Shown: positions 16,730-29,000 of the stretch, piece after piece
Numbering within the stretch: position 1 is the stretch's first letter
Layout of the letters: every line of letters starts with the position of its first letter
Source of the DNA: Mastigias papua
Lineage: Eukaryota; Cnidaria; Scyphozoa; Rhizostomeae; Mastigiidae
Direction: 5' to 3'
NCBI GenBank assembly: GCA_964019165.1
Contig: OZ025287.1
Location: 9,674,398-9,738,397, forward strand
DNA length: 64,000 nt
Program-made: the position numbers and the translations under genes
Notes under the pieces: model-generated
The model's database searches: none
The model's input: the letters and a program-made list of their open reading frames with translations, nothing else
Told to the model about the DNA's origin: nothing

Positions 16730-19311
16730 CCTTTTGCCAAATAAGCCCGTATCACATAGGGTTTAAGTGTTGCCATGTTCACAATGTATACAAAGCTAAG
16801 TATACACGAGGCTAAGTATACACAATTTCTGTGCTACTGCCATTTCCAGTGTATGAAACTGGTTTTATATAGATATTCAATCCATATTCTTTTACAGAAT
16901 CTTTCTTGAACAATGGTTAATACCGATATAGTTTTCAGAATATTTATGTAGACAGTCATGTGGTATATTTTCATTATGAAACTAGTTGTTATCAAAATAG
17001 TGTATATGTAATTGTAGCTATTCAATTCACTTAAGGCTTTCTCCTGTACTTTGTATTGTATTAACCCCAGCCTCTCCCCCCAGCCAGTCGTACCCTAATA
17101 TTCCGAATTTTTCGCTTATCGCTATTGAGTCGAAAGTCTTCTCAAGAAGTAGGAACGGCCGTAAATCTCTGTCCAGGGCTTTTTCAGCATGCGTACAGTG
17201 TTAGGTATGTTTTGTGCAGTGCTACGGAAAAATACGTGCATAGTGCCTTACAGATCTATAGGGGAAGATTTCCTTTAGAGAATAAAGTGAGCCATATACA
17301 TGTCATCTCGATTAAGCATGGCCGGAAAAAATATAGTTTCAGTGCTTATCTTGATATGCGCGTCAGGTCCATTTTGTTTATATACTTATATGAACTAAGA
17401 ATTATTCCTTCAACATATCACTCACAAGAATTCCTGAGAAAATTCCTGTTGCATGTGATTCTCAGATTTCTGTCTGGAGGAACCAAAATTTGAGACTGAA
17501 ACAAACTCATCAGACATTTAGCAGTTTTGATAAGTGTGAGGATAATTCTTGGAAAGATGCTATTGGTCTCACATTGAAATTCGGGTGTGCAAAAGAGGAT
17601 TTTGCTACTGCAACAGGCTTAGATGTGCTTTGGAAATTTTAGGATTTCTATGACTATACTTCCAATTAAAATATGGGAGTGTAGATGCCTCGAATGCCGC
17701 AAAAATCATTGTAGGCTCGTTTGGTGCTGCTGCTAAATTGAGAACAACACATAAGGATAATGCACCTATTTGATTTATTGGAAGACATTTTGTTGGCCTA
17801 CCCGATGACAGCTACCTGTAAGCTTTACCTACCAGACGACCGCTCTCGTTCACAAAAAGCTCAATCTTACCTATACTTCTGACCGAACAGCGGAGTATTT
17901 AACAAGTAAGCAATAGGTAACATTGTTTCTGAAAAATATCAACAGGACCCGCGCAGAATAATTTCTGTTTCTTCGTATGAGGAGGCCTAAAATTTCCGAA
18001 CGTTTTTTAAAATGTCCTCAAAAATCCTAAACTGCTCAAAGTTACATAGAAGTCTCCAAATTTGCTTTGATTATCAAAACTTGGAGATCTGACATTATAC
18101 GGTTACCTTAAATCGGTGCTGTACACTTTGATAAACTACGCTGGAAGTTGTTTGGTTTTGGTTTCGATGCTAAGCTGAGGGATATGGTTAGGTTTGTTTA
18201 CATTATTTATAAAAAATGTGGAGCGAGGCTGCTATTTTTGAATAATATTTAATGTCGTCTCTATGGGAGGTTCTTTTTTTGTTTGATGTTGTTTGACTTA
18301 AATTTGCTTATTCGTAGTGTATTCTTAGAATTCTTCTGAGCTAGGAAGCTTAGTTATATAATAGAATATTTGAAATAATTGAATATGACTGACATTCTTT
18401 CATAGAAAGGGAAAATCAATACTTGTATTTTATAGATTCAATCGCTCAATCACTATTCATTCAGTGTATCAACCTTTCAATCTCTAATTTGATCACTCTC
18501 AATCAGTCGGTCGATCATGTCACAGATCAATTGATTTAGGGTGTTTTAGCTAGTAAATGACCCATTTGCAAAGTAGCCGATAGTCAGACAGTTAGCAGTG
18601 ATTAATTCGTTAAGTGATCAATTGATTAATTAGCTGATGGACTGATTGATCGATTGATCAAATGATAGTAAAACTTCTAGGCACTAGTAGATCACTGATT
18701 GCATTCGATGTTTAACTATTTTTCAGAAAAATGTTTACTAAATTCTTCTTTGTGTTTTTAAGTTATTGTTCCTTTTCTCTTTATGAAGTCACCAAATCAG
18801 GTACCGTGAATCCTCCAATTAGCCCCCCCCCTGGGAGCTTATTGATTTCTTATACGTTTTGGACGGGGATGTATTTGAATGGACCTTATAGACTTCAGAC
18901 TCATGCCACATAGAAAGACGTATTCTCAAAGCTCTTTTCCATACTATAAAGGGACGAGTGTAAATGTTAGCAATAACCTATAAAAAGGTGTTGATTATCT
19001 TCTGCAATAGGGGCTTATTTGGGGAAAGGATATAAAAAATTTGAAATTCCAGCATGGGGGTTTATTCAAGGGGACGTATTTGAGGAGGATGGCAATTCGA
19101 GGATTTATGGTACATCCATCCCATGAGTATTCACATTGAGCTCACAATTCTTGCTTTGTAATTTATCATCGTGCCTGCAGAATTGCACATGATTGAAGAC
19201 AGTCTTTGTTATTAAATTCATCAAGCGCTCGCAAGTACAAAATACAGTCCATAATATACACCACACAAGTTGCAGCATTAGAGTAAATTTGCGTCCTGTG
19301 TTCTTGTTAGC
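16730..19311. other. Intergenic stretch without a recognised gene
   Basis: Between the PRELID2-like gene (+) and the 3' end of the MANSC gene (-), so convergent. Holds AT-rich sequence and some GATC/ATTG-rich low-complexity DNA at 18430-18670. A 122-codon open frame at 17125 has no recognisable similarity. Confidence 0.5.
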
Positions 19312-20175
19312 CTATTTTATGTTAAACAGCCCCTTGGAGACGCCAGTCGATGTCGTCCAATCATAGGCTATTCCTGGTCCATCAATTCCACGTGATTCGT
19401 CCTCGACAAGTTTCCGTGTCATCATTATTACTCCAGCAACGCCAACCATGACGGCAATGAGGCCACAGCCCACAGCCAGAACGAGGTCTTTGATTTGTTG
19501 ATCGTTTTGGCCACGGTTCAGTTTCAGTGTCTAGTTAGAGAAAGGAAAAATAAATTTAGCGCCTTAGTACTTTGACCCACTACACTCTTTATAAAAACCA
19601 GGTATTGTTTGCCTAGGCTCAATGTTCTTAATTTCTTTGTAATTTCTGAATCAAAACCCAGGTTTTTAAATTTTACTTAGATTATATGTTGTGTGAATAT
19701 TCATCACTACGATCTTTATAGTTTTATCTCGTACCGTATAAACTAGCGTGGCTGATAATATGAGTTTCCTTTCCATGTTACCCCCATGCTCCCCCATGCT
19801 CCCCCCCAGTCACATAGACACTTAGAATATTCACTACATGTATATTTACCTCAGCATTTGTAACGTCATCTTCATCACCATCGAAGGTAAACGGATTATC
19901 TTCCTGATATTCTGCTTCAAGATCATCACTTATTGCTGGCTCACCTTCATCAGATATTTCCAAGGCTAAAAGCAATACGCCTAAGTTAGTTTCTCTAATA
20001 AGGTTTACTTTCTTAGTTTACGATTCATTTGTCCATTCATTACTGGTTTATCTGTCCTTTGTACGTTTGTTTATTTTTTAATTCGCTCAATTCTTCTTTC
20101 GCTTGTAAACATTCATTCATTCATTAAATCTTTCCCTCACTTCTTCGTTTTATTGTTCAGTAAGCTATTCAAATG

Positions 20176-20241
<66 letters not shown>

Positions 20242-21147
20242 TGTTGTCAAGGCATTCATGCATTTATCCATTTCTTTTTCTGCCGTAAATGTTGCTTTAT
20301 TTATTCATTCATTCATTTATTCAATCAGTCAGTCATTACTTACATTTTTGTGCGTACTTCCTAGCCACATAGGCCACTAGCGTCCTCATTTTTTCATTTG
20401 TATTCTTCTTTGGTGCACATGACTCCAAGCTCTCGCACAGTACAGAGTAGCATTGCTTGTTTACCATAAATGCTAAATCACATCCTTCAATTCCACAGCA
20501 TTGAGACACACACTGCTTCATATTTGATATTGATCTGTTCGCTTTCAAGAAACGGCCGGCATTTCTTCCCTCAGCCAACGTGATGTTTCTATCGATTTTG
20601 CTGTCTTTGCAGCTAACTCTACCAAAAGGCTCAGCTATGTGTAGGCAAATACCTGCAAACGTATAGAACAGTATGGAATATTCAAGTCTGATTAACAAGA
20701 TGGAGAGTTTGTTTTGAATCTAGACTGATGCCATTGCAAAATGAGCACTCCGAAGCTTGTTAGATAAAACGGAGAAAAAGTCCTGATATCGCTCGATTTC
20801 CTTGGGTTTTTGGAATTTTTTCTCCCAAGAACCCTCTTTCCATGTTTATAAAAAGATTGAAGTTTGAATAATTATTAATCTCCCATGTATTATAATTTAT
20901 TTTGCTCCATTTTTTCCCATGGTACATAGGCCAATTTTTAAGAATTAATAGAACTGAATTTTTGAACTTGCAAACTTGCCTTGATTTTAGTAGGTAGAGC
21001 TAATAAGTTTTTGGGAATCACCCTAAAATTACGATGCATGATTCTGTTTGCCCGTTTTGTCATAATGCAAATGCAAAAGCAACCTTTAGCATTGTTACCT
21101 CTGTTGTATGACATTATAACAAATAGAATTCCGATAAAGTGTTCCAT
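19312..21147 (-). CDS. Small single-pass membrane protein with one MANSC domain
   Basis: Four minus-strand exons join in phase: 21147-21099 (ATG), 20652-20344, 19965-19850 and 19530-19312 (stop TAG), giving 230 residues. Exon 1 encodes a signal peptide (MEHFIGILFVIM). Exon 2 encodes a MANSC domain: GRNAGRFL..., then CVSQCCGIEGCDLAF and CYSVLCESLESCAPKK, the pattern of the N-terminal domain in KIAA0319, LRP11 and HAI-1. Exon 3 is a very acidic linker. Exon 4 has a transmembrane helix (LVLAVGCGLIAVMVGVAGVI) and a ~32-residue tail. Known MANSC proteins are larger receptors or protease inhibitors; this is the domain alone on a stalk. The start exon is the least certain part. Confidence 0.75.
20101..20335. 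repeat. (AATC)n and (ATTC)n simple repeats
   Basis: Tetranucleotide repeats, mainly CAATCAAT at 20175-20239, in the second intron of the MANSC gene. A 63-codon open frame here is a repeat artefact. Confidence 0.9.
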
Positions 21148-24100
21148 CTTGAGTACTTTGGAGAATATCTATCATCTTCTATACATTTCTTTGTCATCGA
21201 CCTAAAAGAGAAATGAATTTTAGTTATTTAGACGAAAGAAAACACATTTCTGTACAAAGGTTCATACGACCTTGCAGCGAGTGAGAGAGATCCGTAAAGA
21301 AAAATATTTTGGGGATTATTTATGATTATATCCTACGAGTAAAGATCTTTCCCATAGATTTAAGAGCACATATCGAGAACCAGGTTTGTTTTGGACGTAG
21401 ACAAGTTGTTCTGATCTTCCAGAGGTTTGTTTTTACGAATTGGATGTCAATGCTCAACAGACGCTTCTTTGACCGTGGTTTCATCGGACAAATTAACATC
21501 ATCCCTATGAATTTCTTTAAAGTGGTATCTCAAGCCTTGTTGATAGATTGATAACATACTTTTCTTCATGCATTCATGTTTTCAAGGTATACTTTTCTCA
21601 CTATACTTCGTATTATAACTACATATGTGGACACGTTCAATAGCTTTTGATTACGTAGTTTTCTTTTGTTTTGCACTGTCGTGTACCACAGAAGAACTAC
21701 CATAGCTAAATATTTAAATTAAAAATGCTTTTTATGCGATGAATCATGATATTGAGCGTGTTCTATAAGTAATGCCACTTTACTGCTTTTGTAAACAATA
21801 AGAAGTGAAAACTTTGTGAGAAATCAGATAGACATCTAATTCACTCTTAGAGGTTATTAATTCCAATTTGTTCTAAGTACGTTTTTATATAAGACATAAG
21901 CTTTCTGCTTTAAGCCTAAATGTCCCATAATATTTTTTCAATGCCAGCCTTAAGTGTTTCTTAAAATCCTTGAAGGTGACTCGGAAATTTATTGTATCAA
22001 TTGAGTTCTTGAGCTTAATTTTTATTAAATCAGCGTGTGCAGAGTGAATAATTCCAGATGTTGATTTTGTTTTGAATTTAATTTAAGAGTTGCAAAAACA
22101 GTTTTTCAGGTTTACTTTTGAAGTTCAGCATGCCTGTTTCTTAAACATTTCTTAATTTTTGCTTGATTTGAGCCACATGTTCATATACAACTTGCATCTC
22201 ACAAAAAATAACATAATACAGAATAATACAGAATTTACTTACCTGAAAACAAACTCAATAAAGTTCCTTTCGCAAATTCTGCTTCACCGTTAATTTTCCA
22301 GTTGTCGCATTTAGGATTAATCCGCCATTATGGGTCAGCCATATTTAATTAAGCGATTGACCTATACACACTTGAGTGAACATTTCTAATATGCTATTCG
22401 AAAACAAGTCACGCTCGCTTGACTATCAATAACAAGAGTGCTATAAAGTCGCAAGCACTATGAATAGCGTCAACTGTGATGCTTGAGGAACTGCATCTAC
22501 AGTGCACAAAAGCTGCAGAGTTCTAGAGACTCGTCAAATGCTTTAGAGAAGGGGGGGGGGGGGATTTATCAGACTTTTTCGTTGATGTAACATAGAGATG
22601 GAGAATACGTTGGAAAAATGATAAACTGCGTGCTTTCTTGTTGCAATTTGCTTTATGCTGTGGCAAGATATTTTTCTTGATTTTTTTGAAGTCAGGAATT
22701 GAGTAAAAAAACTCTTAGTCTACTAAATTCCAAAAACTTCTTATGTAAGCTGCAAAGGATGGCTTTAGGGTATTGCCGAATTACTCTTTTGAGTGTGCAA
22801 ACTTTAGCCTATGGACCTTGGATTTGGAGCCCGTTTAAATGCGATCCCTTTTGTTGTTGCAAGCATTCTCTATTTGATTCTTCTAGTACCCTTCATGATA
22901 GCTAGTTCAAATAAGTAGATTCTGCTTAAGTATGAAAATAGGTTTGAAAATCTCAGAAGAGACTTGCATTTGTAATTTTTGGAGTATATGAAATCTGACT
23001 TGTTAAATCTAGTGCCGTTCCTGTCCAGAGTTAGCAATAGGGTCCTGTATAGGTTTGGCAGCTGTGAAATGATGAGAAAATATTCCATCACAGAGCCAGG
23101 CATCCTCTACATAGAAAGATCGACTTTTAAAAAATGGCATTTGTTTTACAGATGCATACCAACTAGTGGAATATTTTTCATCTTTGCGTTCAGTAAAGGC
23201 CATGTGATATATCTGAGAGCCTTTTTTGGGGGGTTCATTTTTCGTTGAGTACGTTAGCACAGCTTGTCTATGAAAGACGATTTACATTTTACTTCTATCA
23301 ACGCAGTATAGGACTGTGCAACACACACTGGTGTGACATAATAAGTGTAGATTGCTTGTTTTTTTCTTGATTTTTACTACCAATGTTTGTAATTTGTACT
23401 TCAACGAGGTGTTGTATCAATCTCCCTTTGTAATTGATAAGACCATCTGCAAGACGTTTGATCTCTAACCAGTGCGAGAGCAAATTTATCTGTTTTGTTC
23501 TATCACAAAATGCTATTATTTCCTTGCTTTTTAGCAAATGATTCTTATGAAAGTGAGTTTAATGTTTCTCTGTCTTGCCAGTGCTTTATTTAGCGAAGCT
23601 TCTAGGCGGTTTTGGAGTTGGCGTCTAATTGCTACGTGCACCAGTGACTTTCTGAGCATGAACATACAATGAGGTCAAATCGCACCTGTCTGTTTGATCT
23701 CTTCGGAAGCTCTGATCCAGTTCTGAATTCTTAATGAAGTCGATTACGTCAAGAAACAATATGGCGAATGGATGAAGAAAGCTCGAGGTTTGTTTATATT
23801 TAATGATGTAACATTAAGAACTGATGTTTTATCAAAATTATATCCGAAATTTTCTTTAATTCTCCTAGAGATTTGAAGGCATGACATCGTGCCTTTTTCA
23901 CGTTTTATTACTGCCTGATTGTAACTACCTCAAATCGACACGGGACGCTTACTAGCAGTTGTAGTGTCCTCTTTTACTACATTTTCATGGCATTCCTTTC
24001 GCACACTTATGTTGGCTTGTCGCTTTAAGGACTGTGTGTTAGCTGATCTTTTCGGCTGATTCAATAGTTCCCGGCTATCGCTAACGCTGCTGGATTAACT

Positions 24101-24722
24101 CAAAGACCCAAGCACAAAGCGAACTTATGCCGTGAAAGACTAGCCCTTGCTATTGTGCACTTGGCCCTATTCAATTCTCGACAGTACCTAAGCTTGGAAA
24201 TCTTTCGTAATGGTGTTTAATCATTTGATGCTGTTGAGATTCATTTGTTGTTGGGATTGATCAGGCATTCTATGTACAGAATAGCACAATGTTACTATTT
24301 TTCATTGTTGTTGTCGTTCAGAGTATGGAAGCAATTTCGGCCTAAATGCAAGAGAGCCTTTAAAGGTTATGCAAATTTTTCCCTGATGCCACTTGAACTT
24401 GACGAGAACGGCGTGCTTTCAGCTAGACTAGGCATGTCACACCCAAAGCTAAAAAGAGCTGTTTTGTGTAGCCAATCCAATCATAAAATCTAGGTCAAAT
24501 CATAAAATTCAACAACTGCTAAATGGTGTAGAATCAGAAAGTTATCTTCAGGATGAGGATTTTAGCATTGATTTTAATAGAATTAACATGTTGCAAAATG
24601 ATTGCTGATGTTTTGTTTACTTTTCCATGTACTTTGGTAAAATCTGCAACTTTTTGTTTATCTTATAGATAATACGTACATAAATGGAATTGCAAAAGGA
24701 AGAATGATGACAAACTATAAAC
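21148..24722. other. Divergent intergenic region between the MANSC and ApeC genes
   Basis: About 3.6 kb between two head-to-head genes, so it should contain both promoters. Open frames of 60-90 codons show no family resemblance. A minus-strand segment ending in a good donor (gtaagt, at 22240) has the phase needed to join MANSC exon 2 but lacks an in-frame ATG. Positions 21870-22200 hold a dispersed repeat. A G10 run occurs near 22550. Confidence 0.5.
21870..22200 (+). repeat. Dispersed repeat, copy 1 of a pair
   Basis: Shares ordered blocks with 32870-33200, for example GCCTAAATGT near the start, then a GTTTCTTAAA-type segment, CAGGTTTACTTTTGAA and CTTAATTTTTG..TGATTTGAGCC. Similarity is clear but imperfect. 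No coding frame or terminal repeats were recognised. Confidence 0.6.
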
Positions 24723-26047
24723 ATGAAGAATATAGTTCAAACGAGTATACTATTTCTTATTTTAACATTATGGCTATCGTCACCTACCAAAGGTATGTGG
24801 ATATGAGATGTTTGCAATATTTTAGGCCCTGTGTCCTCTCAAATGCAATTTTCTGACTGATAGCACGGTCAATCACGTATTGTGGCTGACGTGCATGAGC
24901 TTTCTTTTATGAATTAGAATCATAGCTGTGACAAATGAAGAAATTACCTTACGTTTTCTCATCCAGAAACTTTAGTCTCATCACAATCCACCTTCAATCA
25001 CCAGGTGACTTTGGAGCAAAATTTGTCGAGTTTTGGCGCTATGTAACGAATGGGGAAACCCTTACACGGCACAAGAGAATCACAGACCTTGTGCCAGAGG
25101 ATCATTTGAAAACAAATCCTCCTTCCAATAACCATGTGTCTGAACGAAGTGTGGAATACGAGTCTAAGGTAAGGAGTTATTCATATCTGTTTTGAATGGT
25201 GGAATGCTAGTATGGAAACCGCTGAGACAAAAAATACTGAGGAGATTTGGGAATTTGCAGAGAGTAGTAAAGCATAAAGTGTTATAGACACCCAGAGTAC
25301 ATTATGGCTTTTTAAATTTCATCATGCTCAGTATCTGAAAATGCTCGTTGAAAAAGGGCCACTGGCCGTTGTTTGTAAACAAACTTACGTCATTTTCAGA
25401 ACAACAACAAAATCCGAAATGGCACTTTTTTGCCGCTTGGTTCCCTGTATGAGTCAGACTTTGAGTCAACAAGTACCCATTAGCAACCTGTGTTACTTGA
25501 GCCCAGAATGTTTATTAGAAATTATGCATACCTATTATGGCTCGCTGTTTAGGGGAAAAAAGTGTCTTGCCGTGGTACCTTGTAGCTCTCATTTGTATCC
25601 ATAAGCCTCCCAATCACTGTTCGGCGGACGGCGAGTGGATACACTGTAATCTTTCGCCAAATGCATTCAGTACACCTGATGAGCAAAAGTATCACCTCGG
25701 ATGTTTGCTCCTATTTGTTCTGTGAGCATCTATCCTGTCTGATTGTTTTGCTATTGACTGTCATTCATCATCTGTACTTGAGGTATAATGTATTCAGGGA
25801 GTTCGTCGAACACATATGAGTTTTTTTAATCACTCTTATTTTAGGCATCTCTACCAAATATTGTGACGTTGTCTTCAAAAGCTGTTCCAAACGATGAGAG
25901 TGATTCAGGCGATAATAATGAATCAGGTGCAGAAAGCACAGTCTCTGATCAAGAGGACTCGAGCCAGCCTGTTGTTGCTGACATGGCAGGTATTTCACGA
26001 AGAATATTGATTTCATTATCTTTTAAACTTTTGCAGTTGGATATTTC

Positions 26048-26098
<51 letters not shown>

Positions 26099-29000
26099 TC
26101 AACGCAAGGTTTGCTAAAAATGGCGGCTTTCTGCAGCCAATGGCCTAATCTTTGAAATTCACATAACAAAATTATGACAATGTATGGGTTTCTTCTATCA
26201 TATAGATGGGAAAGTATTCGTCATTCACTCAGATTCGAATTAACACAAAGTTTTTAACACTAATGTGAATTATTGATAGAAAGATTATCAATAGTGTTGA
26301 AGGAGTGCCGTTAAATGTTTGGGCAGCGATTTTAGGAAGGTGGCAAGAAGAAATTAACGAACTGTGCGTATATTGTAAAGCAGGAGCATAGTATTTTAGC
26401 ATCTTAAGGCTAGCATCATTCAGGCCTAAAATTGGCTTTGAATTGTTTGGTAGACTATTTCTTGCCGCTTAGAAGAGAAAGATTTTAGTTCATAAAGCAA
26501 TTTCAAGTGAGTCATCTTTGGAGCCTCTCCTTAGGTATATGAAGTAAATTAGGCATGTACAAAACTGAAAAAGCATTATTTTAAGAGCTTCATTCGTATA
26601 TCCAACATGTGCGGTTTTAGATAATTCCTACAATAATAATTGAAAAGCTTGTGCTCGTGCAGTAACTGCAAGAAAGAAAGTTTAAAAAATAACACGGTTA
26701 TTGTCATTGTAACGCGTGTCTCGCGTGAAACTGCTCACGGAACAAAGATAACGAGTATCTAAATGAAGAAAACAGCCACAGCGAACATTTTTGTGCAAAC
26801 ACTCAGTCCAATATATTTTGTTGCACTTTCGTTAATTTTTCTTTCAATAATTCTCAACAGTGCTAAAAAGTTCGTTTTAATTCGAAATTGAATAAATGAC
26901 GAATTTTTCTCTGCCTATATCAAGGGCCTGTTTACATAAGGTGGACTGGCTCACCTACGTGGGCTGGCCCACTCAAGTGAGATCGATCCCATCGGCGTTT
27001 ACACAAAATGAGTTCCATTCCACTCAGGTGGGACAGCCTCTTCTTTTAGTTCTGAACACACGATATTTCAATGTTTTAGCGCGAATTCGTCTAGACAAAA
27101 ATTTAATTGTGGTGAACAAATCAAACGTCATACATATGTCACGTAAGTCCTTTTAGATTCCCTTGCTGATTGCAAAGTTGACCGGAATCCTTGCATTTTG
27201 CATTGAGATTGAGCTGTTGGCCACTGGCTCGGCGCCAAAATTATTTGCACATGCGTGGAACGGTAATTTCCAGCCCACTCAAGTGAGCCAGCCCACCTGA
27301 TCGCGTTTACATGGATAGTCTTCAACATTACTTGACGCGGGTCCCAGGGGCATTTCTCATGGATCTCACCCAAGTGGGCTGTCCCACTGCTCACGTAAAC
27401 GCAGAGATAAATTTGTATAGAATCATCAAGAACACGCAGATCTCATTGAAGCAAACCAGCTCACTTAAGTGGGCCAGTCCACCTCATGAAAACAGGCCCT
27501 GAGATGGAAGAAGCCCCTACATTGTCATAATCTTGTTATATAAACTTCAAAGATTAGGCCGTTGGCCCACTGAAACACGCCATTTTTAGAAGGGTGTTGC
27601 AATACTTTTGTTCCAGTGGTGTATATATAGCATATCTATCGATTATGAAGAAATAAACAAAATCTGCTGTCGAACTAATAGACAAATATGCGCACGCACG
27701 TGTATGCAAGCAAGCACGCACGTATACAAACGTGCACACAAATGTGGGCGTAGTCGAATGTGTATGCCCAGTCATTCATCATAGATCACAGCTCTTTTAT
27801 GTTTAGGAGAATAAGGGCAAAGATTATTAGTTGAAAGGAAGTGTATCCCATACTTTCTGTCTCTTGCAGAAGTAACATGGCCTAAAGGTCGTTATGGACT
27901 GCCAAAGACTATAAATGGCTGTCCTGCTTCCAAAGATTTCATTTGGAAAAGTGGCTTTCGATATCATGATACCGAAGACGACGGAACAGAGAACCAACAT
28001 TCTGATAATTTTCACCTCTCAAGCAATTTCACAGAAGACGGAATTCGCCATGAATTTTGTATCAAAGACTCTGATGCTGGCGAATATGAGTGAGTTCGCA
28101 TTTCAGTTATGGCTCTTGGTTCCTAAGCAATTTTATTATGCTATTATCATTACCATTTTATTGATAATTATTACAAGTAATGAATTATTAGTTATTTTAC
28201 ATTTTTAATGTGACAAAGCAAACCTTTTATAGCTTGGAGATATTAACAGATCCAAGGTTAATTTCAAATTTGATTGTTTCTGACTTTGTGTCACTTCCAC
28301 AAGTATTTCCCGTTAACTTATTAGACTATCATGTCCGCAATTGCTTTGCTATCATATTTTTGCATTTGATTAAAAGATAAGCATTGAAAATTTGCATGTG
28401 TAATGCAGATTTGTGTTTTAAGGTTTCTTTTTATTAATTATGCTGGTGATTTTTATGAAATCGTAGCATTGAGATTTTGTACCAATCAGATTTCGTTTGA
28501 CTTTCATCTTACAACGATTTGAAGCCAGTCTGCTTACTTCATTGGAAGTATCGTTGTAGGATTCGTGTTCGTGTCTTTTTCGTGCCTGAAAATATTAACC
28601 AGTGTCCAGCAATGATTAAATCCAGTCTTCGACTTCTTCAGAGCGTTTGCATCTCATGTTATCTTCGTGAGCAGATGTTTTGTTCCAGAGTTTACCTTTA
28701 TACTCAATAATCAATCTGAAGTGGTTTAGGGAATGGTTTAAAGCTTCTGAAACAGAGGTTTAGTCTATATCGCTGCATTCTTCACATTTCCTCTTATTCG
28801 TGTTACATTTTGTGTCAATGTTTCTTTAGTAATAATGAAATTTTGCTACTTTTTGTTTACTATAGCTGGCCTCCTGGTAAATATTGTATATACAAAAAGG
28901 GCACAGAATGTCCAACATCAATGGAAGAAGGATTTGTGATATGGGATGACGAAAATACGGATAATCAGAACGAGGTTGCAGGAAGTGTTCCTGAGGGATT

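Noticed and set aside
17125..17493. 122-codon open frame
   Set aside because: No family resemblance, no signal peptide or splice support; consistent with chance.
20653..20698. Upstream extension of MANSC exon 2 as a start
   Set aside because: The frame begins with TTG, not ATG, and a good acceptor (cgtttgcag) lies at 20653, so this is intron.
22240..22330. Minus-strand candidate first exon for the MANSC gene
   Set aside because: Has a perfect donor and correct phase but an upstream stop and no in-frame ATG; the exon at 21099-21147 with an ATG and hydrophobic signal fits better. It could still be a leader exon.
25341..25725. Open frames of 62-87 codons between ApeC exons 2 and 3
   Set aside because: Exons 2 and 3 join in phase without them, and the frames have no family resemblance.
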